Shown: positions 1 through 8,748 of the stretch, piece by piece
Layout: each line of letters opens with the position of its first letter
Numbering within the stretch: the first letter of the stretch is position 1
From: Pseudonocardia hydrocarbonoxydans
GTDB lineage: Bacteria; Actinomycetota; Actinomycetes; Mycobacteriales; Pseudonocardiaceae
Direction of reading: 5' to 3'
DNA: 64,000 bases
NCBI RefSeq assembly: GCF_006539565.1
Contig: NZ_BJNG01000038.1
Location: forward strand, 1 to 64,000
Notes under the pieces: model-generated
Database searches by the model: none
Told to the model about the DNA's origin: nothing
Seen by the model: only the letters and a program-made list of their open reading frames with translations
Translations under genes and position numbers: made by a program

Positions 1-290
1 CATGTTCGATCATACACGACCTGAACTGGGAAAACGACCGTCCCCAGCATCGGACCGTACCCGCGCCATCGATCCGAACCGGACGCCGACGGCCGGCCCC
101 GGCCAGCGGGACGCGACGCCCGCTCGTCGCCGAACTGGCGCGCCCAGCATCCCGCCGCCTACGACACGGCCCCGAAGGCAGCTCACGCGCCTCCCCCGGC
201 TGCCGTACCCCACACTCGGCGACCCCAGGCCGCCGCGGGCGACGCCCCGACGCCGAGAGCCCATCGGCGAACACGAGTGCGCAGCGAGGA
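1..290. other. left-edge stretch with no supported gene
   Basis: Open frames run through this GC-rich stretch on both strands, but their translations are Arg/Pro-rich with no recognisable motif, no convincing ribosome binding site and no partner in the neighbouring gene order. I see no hairpin or promoter strong enough to call. It lies downstream of the minus-strand membrane protein that ends at 291. Confidence 0.4.
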
Positions 291-713
291 TCAACGAGGA
301 GCGTCGGGCAGGTCCAGCCCCATCGACCACTCCCGCGACCGTTCACTGATCAACAGCATGAACGCCACGAACACCGCCGCTCCGCAGACGATGCCCAGCA
401 CGAGCTGCCGCGACGGCCCGATCAGCGAGTACACCACCGGCAACAGCAGCAGCTGCGTGACGATCGCCGGCGTCCGGGCCCAGCGGCGCCCGACGACCAG
501 CCCGGCCCCGACGGCCACCAGCGCCCCCCCGATGAGCACGAAGTACCCGGCCTCCCCGATCACGAAGGAGAGCGGCAGTTCCGCGTCACCCGCCCGCACG
601 ACGAGCAGCACGGAGAACGCCAGGCCGAGCAGCCCCTGGACGCCCACGATCAGACCGGCCACCCGCACCTGGACGGGCGGACCGGAGGGAATGGCGGGCT
701 CGTCGGTCCTCAC
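291..713 (-). CDS. small integral membrane protein
   Basis: The 140-residue product has about four hydrophobic segments (roughly residues 17-40, 48-70, 82-98 and 103-122), with short polar ends and a C-terminal acidic tail. This pattern is that of a small multi-pass inner-membrane protein. The start is a GTG at 713. I recognise no catalytic motif and cannot assign a function. It is transcribed away from whiB1 and separated from it by about 500 bases, so it is probably its own transcription unit. The continuous hydrophobic pattern and good codon structure argue that it is a real gene. Confidence 0.75.
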   Translation of the reverse strand: MRTDEPAIPSGPPVQVRVAGLIVGVQGLLGLAFSVLLVVRAGDAELPLSFVIGEAGYFVLIGGALVAVGAGLVVGRRWARTPAIVTQLLLLPVVYSLIGPSRQLVLGIVCGAAVFVAFMLLISERSREWSMGLDLPDAPR

Positions 714-1087
714 CGACCCGAGGATAGGCGCGCACCGGCACGGTGACCCGCAGTTCCCGTCCGAACCCGCTGAGCGACGAGTCGTCGTACGAAAGGCACT
801 TCTCGTCGCGTCGAGCGGTTCGCGTCACCCGATTCGGTGATGCAGGGGGGCCATTCACCGACCGCGGCGGACCGTCGAGCCGATAAGGGCTCGCACCAGG
901 GCAAACGAGGGCGCACTGTAGGTCCCGGACAAGCAAGGGCCCGTCGGCCGCGACGGTGACGGGCTCCGCGCATGGTCCGTCGGAGACCGGGTAACCGAAC
1001 TCCGACGGGCGGCCGAGGATCAGCGTTCATCCGTACGACAGTCACGAAGCAGTAACCGATCGTGTCAGCCGTCGTTACGATGAGTGG

Positions 1088-1101
1088 GTGAGAGTGCTCA
1101 C
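1088..1101. promoter_or_regulatory. CRP/Cmr-type operator 1 upstream of whiB1
   Basis: The sequence reads GTGA-GAGTGC-TCAC, a perfect GTGA-N6-TCAC palindrome, which is the core of the CRP-family consensus. It lies 121 bases before the whiB1 ATG. In M. tuberculosis whiB1 is controlled by the CRP homologue Rv3676, so the placement fits; binding here is inferred from sequence only. Confidence 0.65.
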
Positions 1102-1138
1102 CGGACTGGGCCTTGACCCTTGAAAGACGTACGCGCTC

Positions 1139-1152
1139 GTGAAATCATTCAC
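1139..1152. promoter_or_regulatory. CRP/Cmr-type operator 2 upstream of whiB1
   Basis: GTGA-AATCAT-TCAC is a second perfect GTGA-N6-TCAC palindrome, centred 51 bases downstream of the first and 70 bases before the whiB1 ATG. Paired CRP sites are also known upstream of mycobacterial whiB1, although with different spacing. Confidence 0.68.
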
Positions 1153-1221
1153 AAGCGCGGAAACACCGTGACGGACGATCGGCGCGACCCCGATCGCGCA
1201 AGTACGAGGAGCAGAGCAATC

Positions 1222-1473
1222 ATGGACTGGCGCCACCGCGCAATCTGCCGCGACGAGGACCCCGAGCTGTTCTTCCCTGTGGGGACGAGCGGTCCTGCGC
1301 TGCTGCAGATCGCCGAGGCCAAGACCGTATGCCGGCGCTGCCCCGTGGTCACCGAGTGCCTCACCTGGGCACTCGAGAGCGGCCAGGACGCAGGCGTCTG
1401 GGGCGGCATGAGCGAGGACGAGCGTCGGGCGCTGAAGCGTCGCAACGCGCGTACCCGCGCTCGCACGGCCTGA
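1222..1473 (+). CDS. whiB1: WhiB1-family iron-sulfur transcription regulator
   Basis: This 83-residue protein is a WhiB-like factor that holds a nitric-oxide-sensitive [4Fe-4S] cluster and, in mycobacteria, binds the primary sigma factor. The four cluster cysteines are at positions 9, 37, 40 and 46, the same positions as in M. tuberculosis WhiB1, followed by the GVWGG turn and a basic C-terminus rich in Arg/Lys for DNA contact. I chose the ATG at 1222 because a GAGGAG box precedes it and the length then matches the family; the frame stays open back to 1120. The convergent pdtaS gene downstream is the same neighbour as in Mycobacterium (Rv3219/Rv3220c). Two CRP-like operators lie upstream. Confidence 0.95.
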   Translation: MDWRHRAICRDEDPELFFPVGTSGPALLQIAEAKTVCRRCPVVTECLTWALESGQDAGVWGGMSEDERRALKRRNARTRARTA

Positions 1474-1505
1474 CGAGACGAGCAGTAGAACTCAAGACTC
1501 CCCCA

Positions 1506-1548
1506 CCGAGGGCCCGAGACCGGACTGCACCCGGTCGCGGGCCCTCGG
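1506..1548. terminator. strong hairpin between convergent whiB1 and pdtaS
   Basis: An 11-bp GC stem (1506-1516 with 1538-1548) continues, past one mismatch, into a 6-bp inner stem around a 7-base loop. It starts 33 bases after the whiB1 stop and lies between two converging genes, so it probably terminates both. There is no long U tract, as is usual in actinobacteria. Confidence 0.75.
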
Positions 1549-1640
1549 TCGTTCCCTCCGGGCGCACGCGGGGGCTGCTCCGGACGGGGGGTCGGCGACT
1601 CGCCAGTGCGACCTGCGTGCCGTCAACCACAGTCCCCAGG

Positions 1641-3110
1641 CTAACGCCCCCGTAACGAGAGCCTGATGAGGGCCTCGGTTCCGCCGCCCTCCCGCGCCCG
1701 GACCTGGAGCGCCGAGCCGAGCTCGGAGTCCAGCAACGTGCGGACGATCTGCAGGCCCAGGCCCCCGGCCGTCTCGACGTCGAACCCGGGCGGCAGGCCG
1801 CGCCCGTCGTCGAGGACCGCGACGTCGAGCGCGGACGCCGTGCGCCGGGCGGTGACGACGACCTCGCCGGCGCGGCCGGGCTCGAAGGCGTGCGCCAGCG
1901 CGTTGTGCACGAGCTCGGTGAGCACCAGCACGAGCGGCGTGGCCAGCTCGGCGGGCAGCTCGCCGAAGCTGCCGTCGCGGCGCACCTTGGCCCGCGACTC
2001 GGCGGTGGCGCCGTCGCCGATGGCGGGCAGGACCTTGTCGACGAGCTCGTCGAGGTCGACCCGCTCGGCCACCGACGCCGACAGCGTCTCGTGGACCAGC
2101 GCGATGGAGTCGACCCGCCGCACGCTCTCCGCCAGCGCCCGGCGGGCCTCGGGGATCGCCGTACGGCGGGCCTGCAGGCGCAGCAGGGCCGCGACGGTCT
2201 GGAGATTGTTCTTCACCCGGTGGTGGATCTCCCGGATCGTCGCGTCCTTGGACAGCAACGCCATGTCACGGCGGCGCAGGTCGGTGATGTCGCGGACCAG
2301 CACCAGCGCGCCCGCCGCGTCGCCCCGGGGCCGCAGCGGCAGCGCGCGCACGAGCATCACCGCGCCGCGGGCCCGGACCTCCATCCGCAGCGAGTGCCGC
2401 CCGGCCAGCGCGGACTCGATGCGCCCGGCGACCTCGGCGGCGTCGAAGGGGTCGAGGACGAGCGCGCGGGTGGCACGGTCGAGCGGCAGACCCACGAGGT
2501 CGCTGGCGTGGCCCATGCGGTGGTAGGCCGAGAGCGCGTTGGGGCTGGCGTAGGCGACGAGGCCGTGCGCGTCGAGGCGGACCAGGCCGTCCCCTGCCCG
2601 GGGGCTGGTGTCGGCGCCCGCGACGGTGGCGCGCGGCGGGAAGGTGCCGTCGGCGACCATCTGGCACAGGTCCGACGCGCTGCCCAGGTACGCGATCTCC
2701 AGCGGGCTCGGCACCCGCGGCATCGCGAGGTTCGTGTCGCGGGACAGGACCGCGACGACCGCCCCGGCGTGCCGCACCGGGATCGTCTCGGTACGGACCG
2801 GTACCTCCAGGTGCCACCGGGGGGCCTCGTCACGACAGATCCGCCCCTCGACGACCGCCCGGCGCAGCTGCGGGTTGTCCGCCACCGGCACCCGCCGGGC
2901 CACCATGTCCTCCGCGTGCGCGGTGGGCGCGGTGGTGGGCCGGGCCTGCGCCACGCAGAGGAAGTCGGAGTCGAGCGGGACCCAGAGCAGGAAGTCGGCG
3001 AAGGACATGTCGGCCAGCAGCTGCCACTCGGCGACGACCCGCTGCAGGTGCTCGACGGCGTCACCGGGCAGCTGCGTGTGCTCGGCCAGCAGCTCGCTCA
3101 GGGTGGACAT
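1641..3110 (-). CDS. pdtaS: sensor histidine kinase PdtaS
   Basis: The 489-residue product is a soluble kinase with no membrane segment. An N-terminal GAF-like region (about 1-155) is followed by a PAS-like domain (about 170-275), then a HisKA_2 dimerisation/phosphoacceptor region whose HHRVKNN motif falls near residues 296-302, and a HATPase domain with TELVHNALAHAF (N box) and DDGRGLPPG/GGLGLQIV (G boxes). This matches PdtaS (Rv3220c), which phosphorylates the antiterminator-type regulator PdtaR; PdtaR is not in this window. It is convergent with whiB1, as in mycobacteria. The ATG start gives the usual family length. Confidence 0.93.
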   Translation of the reverse strand: MSTLSELLAEHTQLPGDAVEHLQRVVAEWQLLADMSFADFLLWVPLDSDFLCVAQARPTTAPTAHAEDMVARRVPVADNPQLRRAVVEGRICRDEAPRWHLEVPVRTETIPVRHAGAVVAVLSRDTNLAMPRVPSPLEIAYLGSASDLCQMVADGTFPPRATVAGADTSPRAGDGLVRLDAHGLVAYASPNALSAYHRMGHASDLVGLPLDRATRALVLDPFDAAEVAGRIESALAGRHSLRMEVRARGAVMLVRALPLRPRGDAAGALVLVRDITDLRRRDMALLSKDATIREIHHRVKNNLQTVAALLRLQARRTAIPEARRALAESVRRVDSIALVHETLSASVAERVDLDELVDKVLPAIGDGATAESRAKVRRDGSFGELPAELATPLVLVLTELVHNALAHAFEPGRAGEVVVTARRTASALDVAVLDDGRGLPPGFDVETAGGLGLQIVRTLLDSELGSALQVRAREGGGTEALIRLSLRGR

Positions 3111-3173
3111 CGGCGCCAGTCAATCACGTGCGATGCTGGTCCCAGCAGCCACGACCGTGTGAGGGAGGGAACC

Positions 3174-3248
3174 ATGTCGAAGCGTGCACGCAAGCGCCGC
3201 GACCGCAAGAAGGGCGGCGCCAACCACGGCAAGCGCCCCAACACCTGA
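3174..3248 (+). CDS. 50S ribosomal protein bL37 (24 residues)
   Basis: A tiny gene encodes MSKRARKRRDRKKGGANHGK followed by RPNT. The extremely basic N-terminal half and the ANHGKRPN ending match the actinobacterial large-subunit protein bL37 seen in mycobacterial ribosome structures. A strong GAGGGAGGGA ribosome binding site lies 3 bases before the ATG. A perfect 12-bp hairpin begins 26 bases after the stop, so it has its own terminator. It lies divergent from pdtaS and convergent with rsrA. It is short enough to be missed by ordinary gene callers. The assignment rests on remembered homologues and size. Confidence 0.85.
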   Translation: MSKRARKRRDRKKGGANHGKRPNT

Positions 3249-3273
3249 GGCCCGAACCCTCGTGAGACACCGG

Positions 3274-3300
3274 ACGCCGGGACCCGACGGGTCCCGGCGT
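3274..3300. terminator. bidirectional hairpin terminator
   Basis: A perfect 12-bp inverted repeat (ACGCCGGGACCC with GGGTCCCGGCGT) encloses a 3-base loop. It stands between the bL37 gene and the convergent rsrA stop at 3314, and ends in a short T-rich stretch on the plus strand. Confidence 0.85.
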
Positions 3301-3313
3301 TCCGTGTGCGTGA

Positions 3314-3655
3314 TCAGCCGCGGCGCTCGACGCGGGTCGTGCGCACCTCGACCGTGGTGGTGACGCCGTCGGGGCCGGACTCGACCGTGACCTCGGCCTG
3401 CTCCAGCACCGCGGTGCGGATCTGGTGGCGCAGCTTGTCCTTGAGCCCGGGCGGCGCCTGCTCCCCGCCGCACTTCGCGGCCAGCAGCCGCTTGAGCTTC
3501 TCGTCCAGGCCGTACTCGGCCAGGCACGGGCCGCACTCGTCGAGATGCTTGGACAGCAGCGCCCGGCGCTCGCCGTCGCACTCCTGGTCGAGGAACAGCC
3601 AGACCTCGGCCAGCACCTCCGAGCAGTCCGTCTCGTGGTGGTCGCCGCAGCTCAT
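3314..3655 (-). CDS. rsrA: zinc-binding redox-sensitive anti-sigma factor RsrA/RshA
   Basis: This 113-residue ZAS-family anti-sigma factor holds SigR inactive until disulfide stress oxidises its zinc-site cysteines. The key residues are visible as Cys11, His37, Cys41 and Cys44 (HxxxCxxC in KHLDECGPC), at the same numbering as S. coelicolor RsrA. The C-terminal part is charged and lacks a membrane segment, as expected for a cytosolic anti-sigma factor. Its ATG overlaps the sigR stop (ATGA at 3652-3655), giving translational coupling and near-equal expression with the sigma factor. Confidence 0.95.
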   Translation of the reverse strand: MSCGDHHETDCSEVLAEVWLFLDQECDGERRALLSKHLDECGPCLAEYGLDEKLKRLLAAKCGGEQAPPGLKDKLRHQIRTAVLEQAEVTVESGPDGVTTTVEVRTTRVERRG

Positions 3656-4338
3656 GAGGTGACCTCCTCCTGCTTGCCGCGCAGGAAGCCCCGCTCCCGG
3701 GCGGTCTCGGTGAGCATGTCGCGCAGCTGGCGGCGTCCGCGGTGCAGCCGCGACATGACGGTGCCGATCGGGGTGCCCATGATCTCGGCGATCTCCTTGT
3801 AGGCGAACCCCTCGACGTCGGCGTAGTACACCGCCATCCGGAAGTCCTCCGGGAGCGCCTGCAGCGCCGCCTTCACCGCGTCGTCGGGCAGCCCGTCGAG
3901 CGCCTCGGCCTCGGCCGAGGGCAGCCCCTTCGACGTGTGCTCACCGGCCTGCGCGATCTGCCAGTCGGTGATCTCGTCGGTGGGGGACTGCAGCGGCTGG
4001 CGCTGCTTCTTGCGGTACCCGTTGATGTAGGTGTTGGTGAGGATCCGGTACAGCCAGGCCTTGAGGTTGGTGCCCGCGCGGAAGGTGCCGAAGGCCGAGT
4101 AGGCCTTCAGGTAGGTCTCCTGCACCAGGTCCTCGGCGTCGGCGGGGTTGCGCGTCATGCGCAGACCGGCACCGTAGAGCTGGTCGATCAGGGGCATCGC
4201 GTCGCGCTCGAAGCGCGCCATGCGCTCCTCGGGGGTCTCCGCCTCCTGGTCGATCGCCTTCTGGTCGATCGCCTCCTGGTCGACGGCCTCCACCGCATCG
4301 GTGACCGGTGCGGTGCGGTCGGACGTGCTGCCGGGCAC
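3652..4338 (-). CDS. sigR: ECF RNA polymerase sigma factor SigR/SigH
   Basis: The 228-residue product has region 2 ([17 protein letters not shown] and [18 protein letters not shown]) and region 4 ([20 protein letters not shown] then [20 protein letters not shown]), typical of the ECF12 thiol-stress sigma factor that drives thioredoxin, mycothiol and protein-quality genes. I chose the GTG at 4338 because AGAGGAG lies 4 bases upstream; the frame remains open much further. The N-terminal extension carries three tandem EAIDQ-like units before the conserved part. It is cotranscribed with rsrA and preceded by a SigR-type promoter, pointing to autoregulation. Confidence 0.94.
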   Translation of the reverse strand: MPGSTSDRTAPVTDAVEAVDQEAIDQKAIDQEAETPEERMARFERDAMPLIDQLYGAGLRMTRNPADAEDLVQETYLKAYSAFGTFRAGTNLKAWLYRILTNTYINGYRKKQRQPLQSPTDEITDWQIAQAGEHTSKGLPSAEAEALDGLPDDAVKAALQALPEDFRMAVYYADVEGFAYKEIAEIMGTPIGTVMSRLHRGRRQLRDMLTETARERGFLRGKQEEVTS

Positions 4339-4484
4339 CGTGCTCCTCTCACGCCGGACCACGCGGGCCCCGGGGACGACCCCCGAAGCGGTGGCCGGAC
4401 GACGAGGCGAGCCTACGCGCCTCGTCGCGGAGCGGCCCGGCGATGCCGGGGGGGAGTCCATCAGTGCGTGCGTCACGGCCCGTA

Positions 4485-4513
4485 CAACACGCGCTCCCCG
4501 CCGGGTGATTCCC
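4485..4513 (-). promoter_or_regulatory. SigR-dependent promoter of sigR-rsrA
   Basis: On the minus strand GGGAAT (4513-4508) is followed by 19 bases and then GTTG (4488-4485). This matches the SigR/SigH consensus GGGAAT-N18/19-GTT and lies about 150 bases upstream of the sigR GTG. SigR of Streptomyces autoregulates through such a site. The -35 element is only 8 bases from the divergent ybaK start codon, so the two units share this control region. Confidence 0.8.
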
Positions 4514-4521
4514 TGTCCGTC

Positions 4522-5004
4522 ATGGCCGGAAGAGCAACCCCCGCGACGGCGCTGCTGGCGAAGGGCCGCGTGGCGCACGTCCTGCACTCCTACGAGCACG
4601 GCACCGGGCAGGCCTATGGGCCGGAGGCGGCGCAGATGCTGGGGCTGGACCCGGGGCGGGTGTTCAAGACCCTGGTCGCCGACGTCGACGGGCGGCTCAC
4701 CGTCGCCGTCGTCCCGGTCACCGCGTCGCTGGACCTCAAGGCGCTGGCGGCGGCGGTCGGCGGGAAGCGGGCGCGGATGGCGGAGGTGGCCGACGCCGAG
4801 CGCGTCACCGGCTACGTCGCGGGCGGGATCTCGCCGCTGGGGCAGCGCAGGCGCCTGCCCACGGTGATCGACTCCTCGGCCCGCGGGTTCGACACGCTGT
4901 TCTGCAGCGCGGGACGGCGCGGCCTGGAGATGGAACTGGCCCCCGACGACCTCGCGCGCCTGGCCGGGGCGAGCTTCGCCCCCATCGCCACCGCGCTCAG
5001 CTGA
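4522..5004 (+). CDS. ybaK: YbaK/EbsC-type aminoacyl-tRNA deacylase
   Basis: The 160-residue protein has the YbaK/ProX fold: an N-terminal half with the HSYEHG turn, then [20 protein letters not shown], followed by [20 protein letters not shown] and [20 protein letters not shown], the conserved block around the editing site. YbaK enzymes hydrolyse Cys-tRNA(Pro) or related mischarged tRNAs in the cytoplasm. The ATG at 4522 fits the family length; upstream in-frame codons would run through the sigR promoter. It is divergent from sigR and its 3' end overlaps the convergent hydrolase gene by 8 bases. Confidence 0.9.
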   Translation: MAGRATPATALLAKGRVAHVLHSYEHGTGQAYGPEAAQMLGLDPGRVFKTLVADVDGRLTVAVVPVTASLDLKALAAAVGGKRARMAEVADAERVTGYVAGGISPLGQRRRLPTVIDSSARGFDTLFCSAGRRGLEMELAPDDLARLAGASFAPIATALS

Positions 5005-5596
5005 GCAGGCCGCCCAGGAACCCGGCGACCGCGGCCCGGAGCTCGCCGTGCGCGGCCTTGAGGCCGTGGTCACCGGGCAGCAGCACGACCCGGCGACCGG
5101 GCGCCTCCTCGGGGCGGCCGAACGGGTCGCGCTCGCCCTGCACCACCAGCACCGGGACCTGCGGTGCGGCCAGCTCGGCGAGCCGGTGCTTCTCCGGGCT
5201 CCGCGGCGGGGCGACCGGGAACGCCAGGCACACCACGCCGACCGCGCCGCCCGCACCGGCCGTGCGGCAGGCGACCCGGGCACCGGAGGAGCGCCCGCCG
5301 AACACCAGCGGCAGATCCGCACGGACGTGCTCGACGACGGCCAGCCAGGCGGTGTCGAGCTGCCCGGCGGGCGCGGGGGCCCGACGACCGGCCACGCGGT
5401 AGGGCTGCTCGACGAGCACCACCGACACCCCGGTCGCGACGGCCGCGGCGGTGGCGGACACCAGGTCCGGCGCCCCCACCCCGCCACCCGCCCCGTGGCC
5501 GAGCAGCAGCACCGCCCGCGGGTCGGTGGCCTCGTGCCGGGTGACGCGGGCGGGGCCGTGCGGGGTGTCGACCTCGGTGGCCGCGACCTCGGTCAC
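4997..5596 (-). CDS. alpha/beta hydrolase family protein (KANL3/Tex30-like)
   Basis: The 199-residue protein shows an alpha/beta hydrolase layout: [10 protein letters not shown] near residue 34 (oxyanion region), the nucleophile elbow GGRSSGAR, then [12 protein letters not shown] (acid strand) and LPGDHGLK with the catalytic His. This matches the small KANL3/Tex30-like hydrolases often found next to SRAP genes; the substrate is unknown. The GTG start at 5596 overlaps the stop of the upstream SRAP gene by 4 bases (GTGA), so the two are translationally coupled. Confidence 0.83.
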   Translation of the reverse strand: MTEVAATEVDTPHGPARVTRHEATDPRAVLLLGHGAGGGVGAPDLVSATAAAVATGVSVVLVEQPYRVAGRRAPAPAGQLDTAWLAVVEHVRADLPLVFGGRSSGARVACRTAGAGGAVGVVCLAFPVAPPRSPEKHRLAELAAPQVPVLVVQGERDPFGRPEEAPGRRVVLLPGDHGLKAAHGELRAAVAGFLGGLLS

Positions 5597-6381
5597 TGCG
5601 GGTTCGGCCCGGCCAGCAGGTCGAGCTGCAGCGGCTCGGGGACGTCGGTGAACGGCTCCAGCAGCTCGGGCCCGTTGTTGCGGACGCTGTTGACCAGCGG
5701 CGACACCGGACGCAGCTCCAGCGACGCCACCAGCTCCTCCGACGGCGGCGCGAGCCAGGACGCGACCGGGTCGGCGTCGGCGCCGGTGTCGGGGTCGAGC
5801 CAGGCGTCCCAGGCCGCGGGCGGGAGCAGCAGCGGCATCCGGTCGTGCACCTGGGCCAGCTCCCCCACCGCCGACGTCGTGAGCACCGCGGCGGTGACGA
5901 GCCCGTCGGGGTAGGCGCCCTCCGGGTCGTCCTTGGGCTTCCAGAACTCCCAGATGCCGGCCATCGCCAGGCTCGAGCGGTCGGCGTAGCGGGTGTAGTA
6001 CGGCTGCTTGTGGTCGGGCCCGCGCTGCCACTCGTACCAGCCGTCGGCCGGGATCAGGCAGCGCCGCGCCCGCATCGCCCGCTTGAAGGCCGGCTTCTCC
6101 GCGGCCGTCTCCGACCGCGCGTTGATCATCCGGGCACCGCCCTTGGCGTCCTTGGCCCACGACGGCACCAGGCCCCAGGTGACCAGGCGCAGCGTGCGCT
6201 CGGTGACGTCCGGGTCCGGCGTGCCGTCGGCGTCGCGCGGGTGCCGCTGGACGACGGTGACGATGGTCTTGGTCGGTGCGACGTTGTAGTCGGGCTCCGC
6301 GGCGCCGTCGGTGGCGTCGACGGCGCGGAACTCGTCGGCGAGGTCGGTGGGCGCCTTGATCGAGGCGTAGCGGCCGCACAT
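5593..6381 (-). CDS. SRAP-domain protein (HMCES/YedK), abasic-site DNA-protein crosslinker
   Basis: The 262-residue product begins MCGRYAS. Cys2 becomes the N-terminal residue and forms a thiazolidine with abasic sites in single-stranded DNA. Other conserved blocks are visible: [36 protein letters not shown] (the Asn/Arg-rich DNA contact), [13 protein letters not shown] and the active-site His in VHDRMPLLL. The start was moved to the ATG at 6381 because Cys2 must follow Met; the frame extends seven codons further. Rv3226c holds the same place beside aroA. It likely protects stalled replication forks. Confidence 0.94.
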   Translation of the reverse strand: MCGRYASIKAPTDLADEFRAVDATDGAAEPDYNVAPTKTIVTVVQRHPRDADGTPDPDVTERTLRLVTWGLVPSWAKDAKGGARMINARSETAAEKPAFKRAMRARRCLIPADGWYEWQRGPDHKQPYYTRYADRSSLAMAGIWEFWKPKDDPEGAYPDGLVTAAVLTTSAVGELAQVHDRMPLLLPPAAWDAWLDPDTGADADPVASWLAPPSEELVASLELRPVSPLVNSVRNNGPELLEPFTDVPEPLQLDLLAGPNPQ

Positions 6382-6437
6382 GGGTCCATCGTGGCACCCC
6401 ACCCCGACACCCCGCGGGCCGGACGGAGTGGGGGATC

Positions 6438-7709
6438 ATGGGTGCCGTGACCAGCCCCTGGACCGCACCCGTCGCGACCGGCCCCGTCCGCGGCCGGGTG
6501 TCCGTGCCCGGCTCCAAGTCGGTGACCAACCGCGCGCTGCTGCTCGCCGCCCTGTCCGGCGGCCCGGCGTCGGTGTCCGGTGCCCCGGCCACCCGCGACA
6601 CCGCGCTCATGGTGGGGGCGCTGCGCGCGCTCGGCGTCCCGGTCACCGTCGACGGCGAGCACGTCGCGATCGGTGCGTACGACGGCCTGCGCGGCGGCGG
6701 GGCGGTCGACTGCGGGCTGGCCGGCACCGTCATGCGCTTCGTCCCGCCCGCCGCGGCGCTGGCCGACGGCCCGGTGGCCTTCGACGGCGACCCGCGCGCC
6801 CGCGAGCGGCCGATGGGCACCGTCCTTCACGCCCTGCGGGCCCTGGGTGCCGCGGTCGACGGCGACGGGCTGCCGTTCACGCTGCGCGGTTCCGGCGCGC
6901 TGCCCGGCGGCGACGTCGTGATCGACGCGTCGGCGTCGAGCCAGTTCGTCTCCGGGCTGCTGCTCTCGGCGGCGCGCTACGACAAGGGCGTGACCGTGCA
7001 CCACGACGGCAAGCCGGTGCCGTCGCTGCCGCACATCGAGATGACGGTGGAGATGCTGCGCACCGCCGGGGTGCACGTCGACGACTCCTCCGCGAACACC
7101 TGGCACGTCGCCCCGGGCCCGATCGCGGCGCGTGACTGGGCCGTGGAGCCCGACCTGTCCAACGCCTCGGTGTTCCTCGCCGCCGCCGCGCTGACCGGGG
7201 GCTCGGTCACCGTCGCGGGCTGGCCGGCCGGCTCCACCCAGCCGGGCGCGGAGATCCTGTCGGTCCTCGCGCAGGCCGGGTGCACGGTCGAGCCCGGGCC
7301 GGACGGGATGACGGTGCACGGGCCGGACGCCCTGCTCGGCGTCGACGTCGACCTGCACGACGCCAGCGAGCTCACGCCCACCGTCGCCGCGCTCGCCGCG
7401 CTCGCCACCACCCCGTCGCGGATCCGCGGCGTCGCGCACATCCGCGGCCACGAGACCGACCGGATCGCCGCGCTCGCCCACGAGATCACCGCCGTCGGCG
7501 GCGACGTCACCGAGACCGACGACGGCCTGGAGATCCGCCCCGCGCCGCTGCACGGCGGACCGTGGGGGGCCTACGCGGACCACCGCATGGCCACCGCGGG
7601 CGCGCTGGTGGGGCTGCGCGTGCCCGGGGTGGAGATCGACGACATCGGCTGCACGGACAAGACGATCCCCGACTTCCCCGGGCGCTGGACGGCGCTGCTC
7701 GCTCCGTGA
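6438..7709 (+). CDS. aroA: 3-phosphoshikimate 1-carboxyvinyltransferase (EPSP synthase)
   Basis: This 423-residue enzyme transfers an enolpyruvyl group from PEP to shikimate-3-phosphate, the sixth step toward chorismate. Motifs include [16 protein letters not shown] (PEP and phosphate binding), [27 protein letters not shown] and [13 protein letters not shown], spread through the two inside-out alpha/beta domains. GGGG precedes the ATG at 6438, and a GTG three codons later is an alternative start. It is divergent from the SRAP gene and overlaps rsgA by 4 bases (GTGA), the same order as Rv3226c-Rv3228. Confidence 0.96.
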   Translation: MGAVTSPWTAPVATGPVRGRVSVPGSKSVTNRALLLAALSGGPASVSGAPATRDTALMVGALRALGVPVTVDGEHVAIGAYDGLRGGGAVDCGLAGTVMRFVPPAAALADGPVAFDGDPRARERPMGTVLHALRALGAAVDGDGLPFTLRGSGALPGGDVVIDASASSQFVSGLLLSAARYDKGVTVHHDGKPVPSLPHIEMTVEMLRTAGVHVDDSSANTWHVAPGPIAARDWAVEPDLSNASVFLAAAALTGGSVTVAGWPAGSTQPGAEILSVLAQAGCTVEPGPDGMTVHGPDALLGVDVDLHDASELTPTVAALAALATTPSRIRGVAHIRGHETDRIAALAHEITAVGGDVTETDDGLEIRPAPLHGGPWGAYADHRMATAGALVGLRVPGVEIDDIGCTDKTIPDFPGRWTALLAP

Positions 7710-8710
7710 GCAAGCGGGAGTACGACGAGTCCGACGTCCGGATCCGCCCCGGGCGCCGGGGCTCGCGGCCGCGCACGAAACAGCGCCCCGACCACGCCGA
7801 CGCCGCCGAGGCCATGGTCGTCACCGTCGACCGCGGCCGCTGGACCTGCGCCCCCGACGGCGACAGCACCCGCCCGCCGGTCACCGCGATGCGCGCCCGC
7901 GAGCTGGGTCGCACGCCGATCGTCGTCGGCGACCGGGTGGGCCTGGTCGGCGACCTGACCGGCGCCGTCGACACCCTCGCCCGGATCGTCCGCGTCGAGC
8001 CGCGCTCCACCGTCCTGCGCCGCACCGCCGAGGACGACGACCCGTTCGAGCGGGTGGTGGTGGCCAACGCCGAGCAGCTCGTGATCGTCACGGCGGTGGC
8101 CGACCCGGTGCCGCGGACCGGGTTCGTCGACCGCTGCCTCGTCGCCGCCTACGCGGGCGGGCTGCGGCCCGTGCTGTGCCTGACGAAGGCCGACCTCGCC
8201 GACCCCGAACCGTTCGCGGCGGCCTACCGGGAGCTGGACTTCCCGGTCGTGGTGACCCGGCGCGACCGGCCGCCGACGGAGCTGGCCGCGCTGCTCGCCG
8301 GGAAGGTGTCGGCACTGGTCGGGCACTCGGGGGTCGGCAAGTCCACGCTGGTCAACGCGCTGGTGCCGGACGCCGACCGGGCCGTCGGCGTGGTGTCGGC
8401 CGTCGGCAAGGGGCGGCACACCACCGTCGCCGCGCTGGCCCTGCCGCTGCCGCGCACCCCCGACGGCCGGGACGGGTGGGTCGTCGACACGCCGGGCGTC
8501 CGGTCGTTCGGGCTGGCGCACGTCACCCCCGACGACGTGCCCGCCGCGTTCGAGGACCTGGCCGCCGCCATCGAGGACTGCCCGCGCGGCTGCGGGCACC
8601 TCGGGCCGCCCGCCGACCCCGAGTGCGCGCTCGACGTCCGGGTGGCGCAGGGACTGTTGCGGCCGGGGCGGCTGGAGGCGCTGCGCCGGGTGCTCGTCGC
8701 GCTCCGGTGA
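7706..8710 (+). CDS. rsgA: ribosome small subunit-dependent GTPase RsgA
   Basis: The 334-residue protein is a circularly permuted GTPase that helps late 30S maturation. An N-terminal OB-like domain precedes the permuted G motifs: G4 LTKADLAD near residue 160, then G1 [12 protein letters not shown], the G2 region GKGRHTT and G3 [10 protein letters not shown]. It ends in a cysteine zinc-finger region with CPRGCGH and a later Cys. Homologues of this actinobacterial branch lie beside aroA (Rv3228). The GTG start at 7706 overlaps the aroA stop, implying coupled translation. Confidence 0.93.
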   Translation: MSKREYDESDVRIRPGRRGSRPRTKQRPDHADAAEAMVVTVDRGRWTCAPDGDSTRPPVTAMRARELGRTPIVVGDRVGLVGDLTGAVDTLARIVRVEPRSTVLRRTAEDDDPFERVVVANAEQLVIVTAVADPVPRTGFVDRCLVAAYAGGLRPVLCLTKADLADPEPFAAAYRELDFPVVVTRRDRPPTELAALLAGKVSALVGHSGVGKSTLVNALVPDADRAVGVVSAVGKGRHTTVAALALPLPRTPDGRDGWVVDTPGVRSFGLAHVTPDDVPAAFEDLAAAIEDCPRGCGHLGPPADPECALDVRVAQGLLRPGRLEALRRVLVALR

Positions 8711-8748
8711 CCGACCGCTACCGTTCCTCAACCCCCGACGGAGGTGCC

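Noticed and set aside
2..349. Open frames on both strands at the left edge
   Set aside because: Arg/Pro-rich translations without motif, RBS or homologue recollection; typical of GC-rich non-coding DNA.
1890..3248. 452-codon plus-strand frame opposite pdtaS
   Set aside because: It is the antisense shadow of the kinase gene; only its last 25 codons, in the same frame, are the real bL37 gene.
3652..5487. A single minus-strand frame that seems to fuse the hydrolase antisense region to SigR
   Set aside because: The upstream part is out-of-frame translation across a divergent gene; a GTG with a good RBS at 4338 starts SigR.
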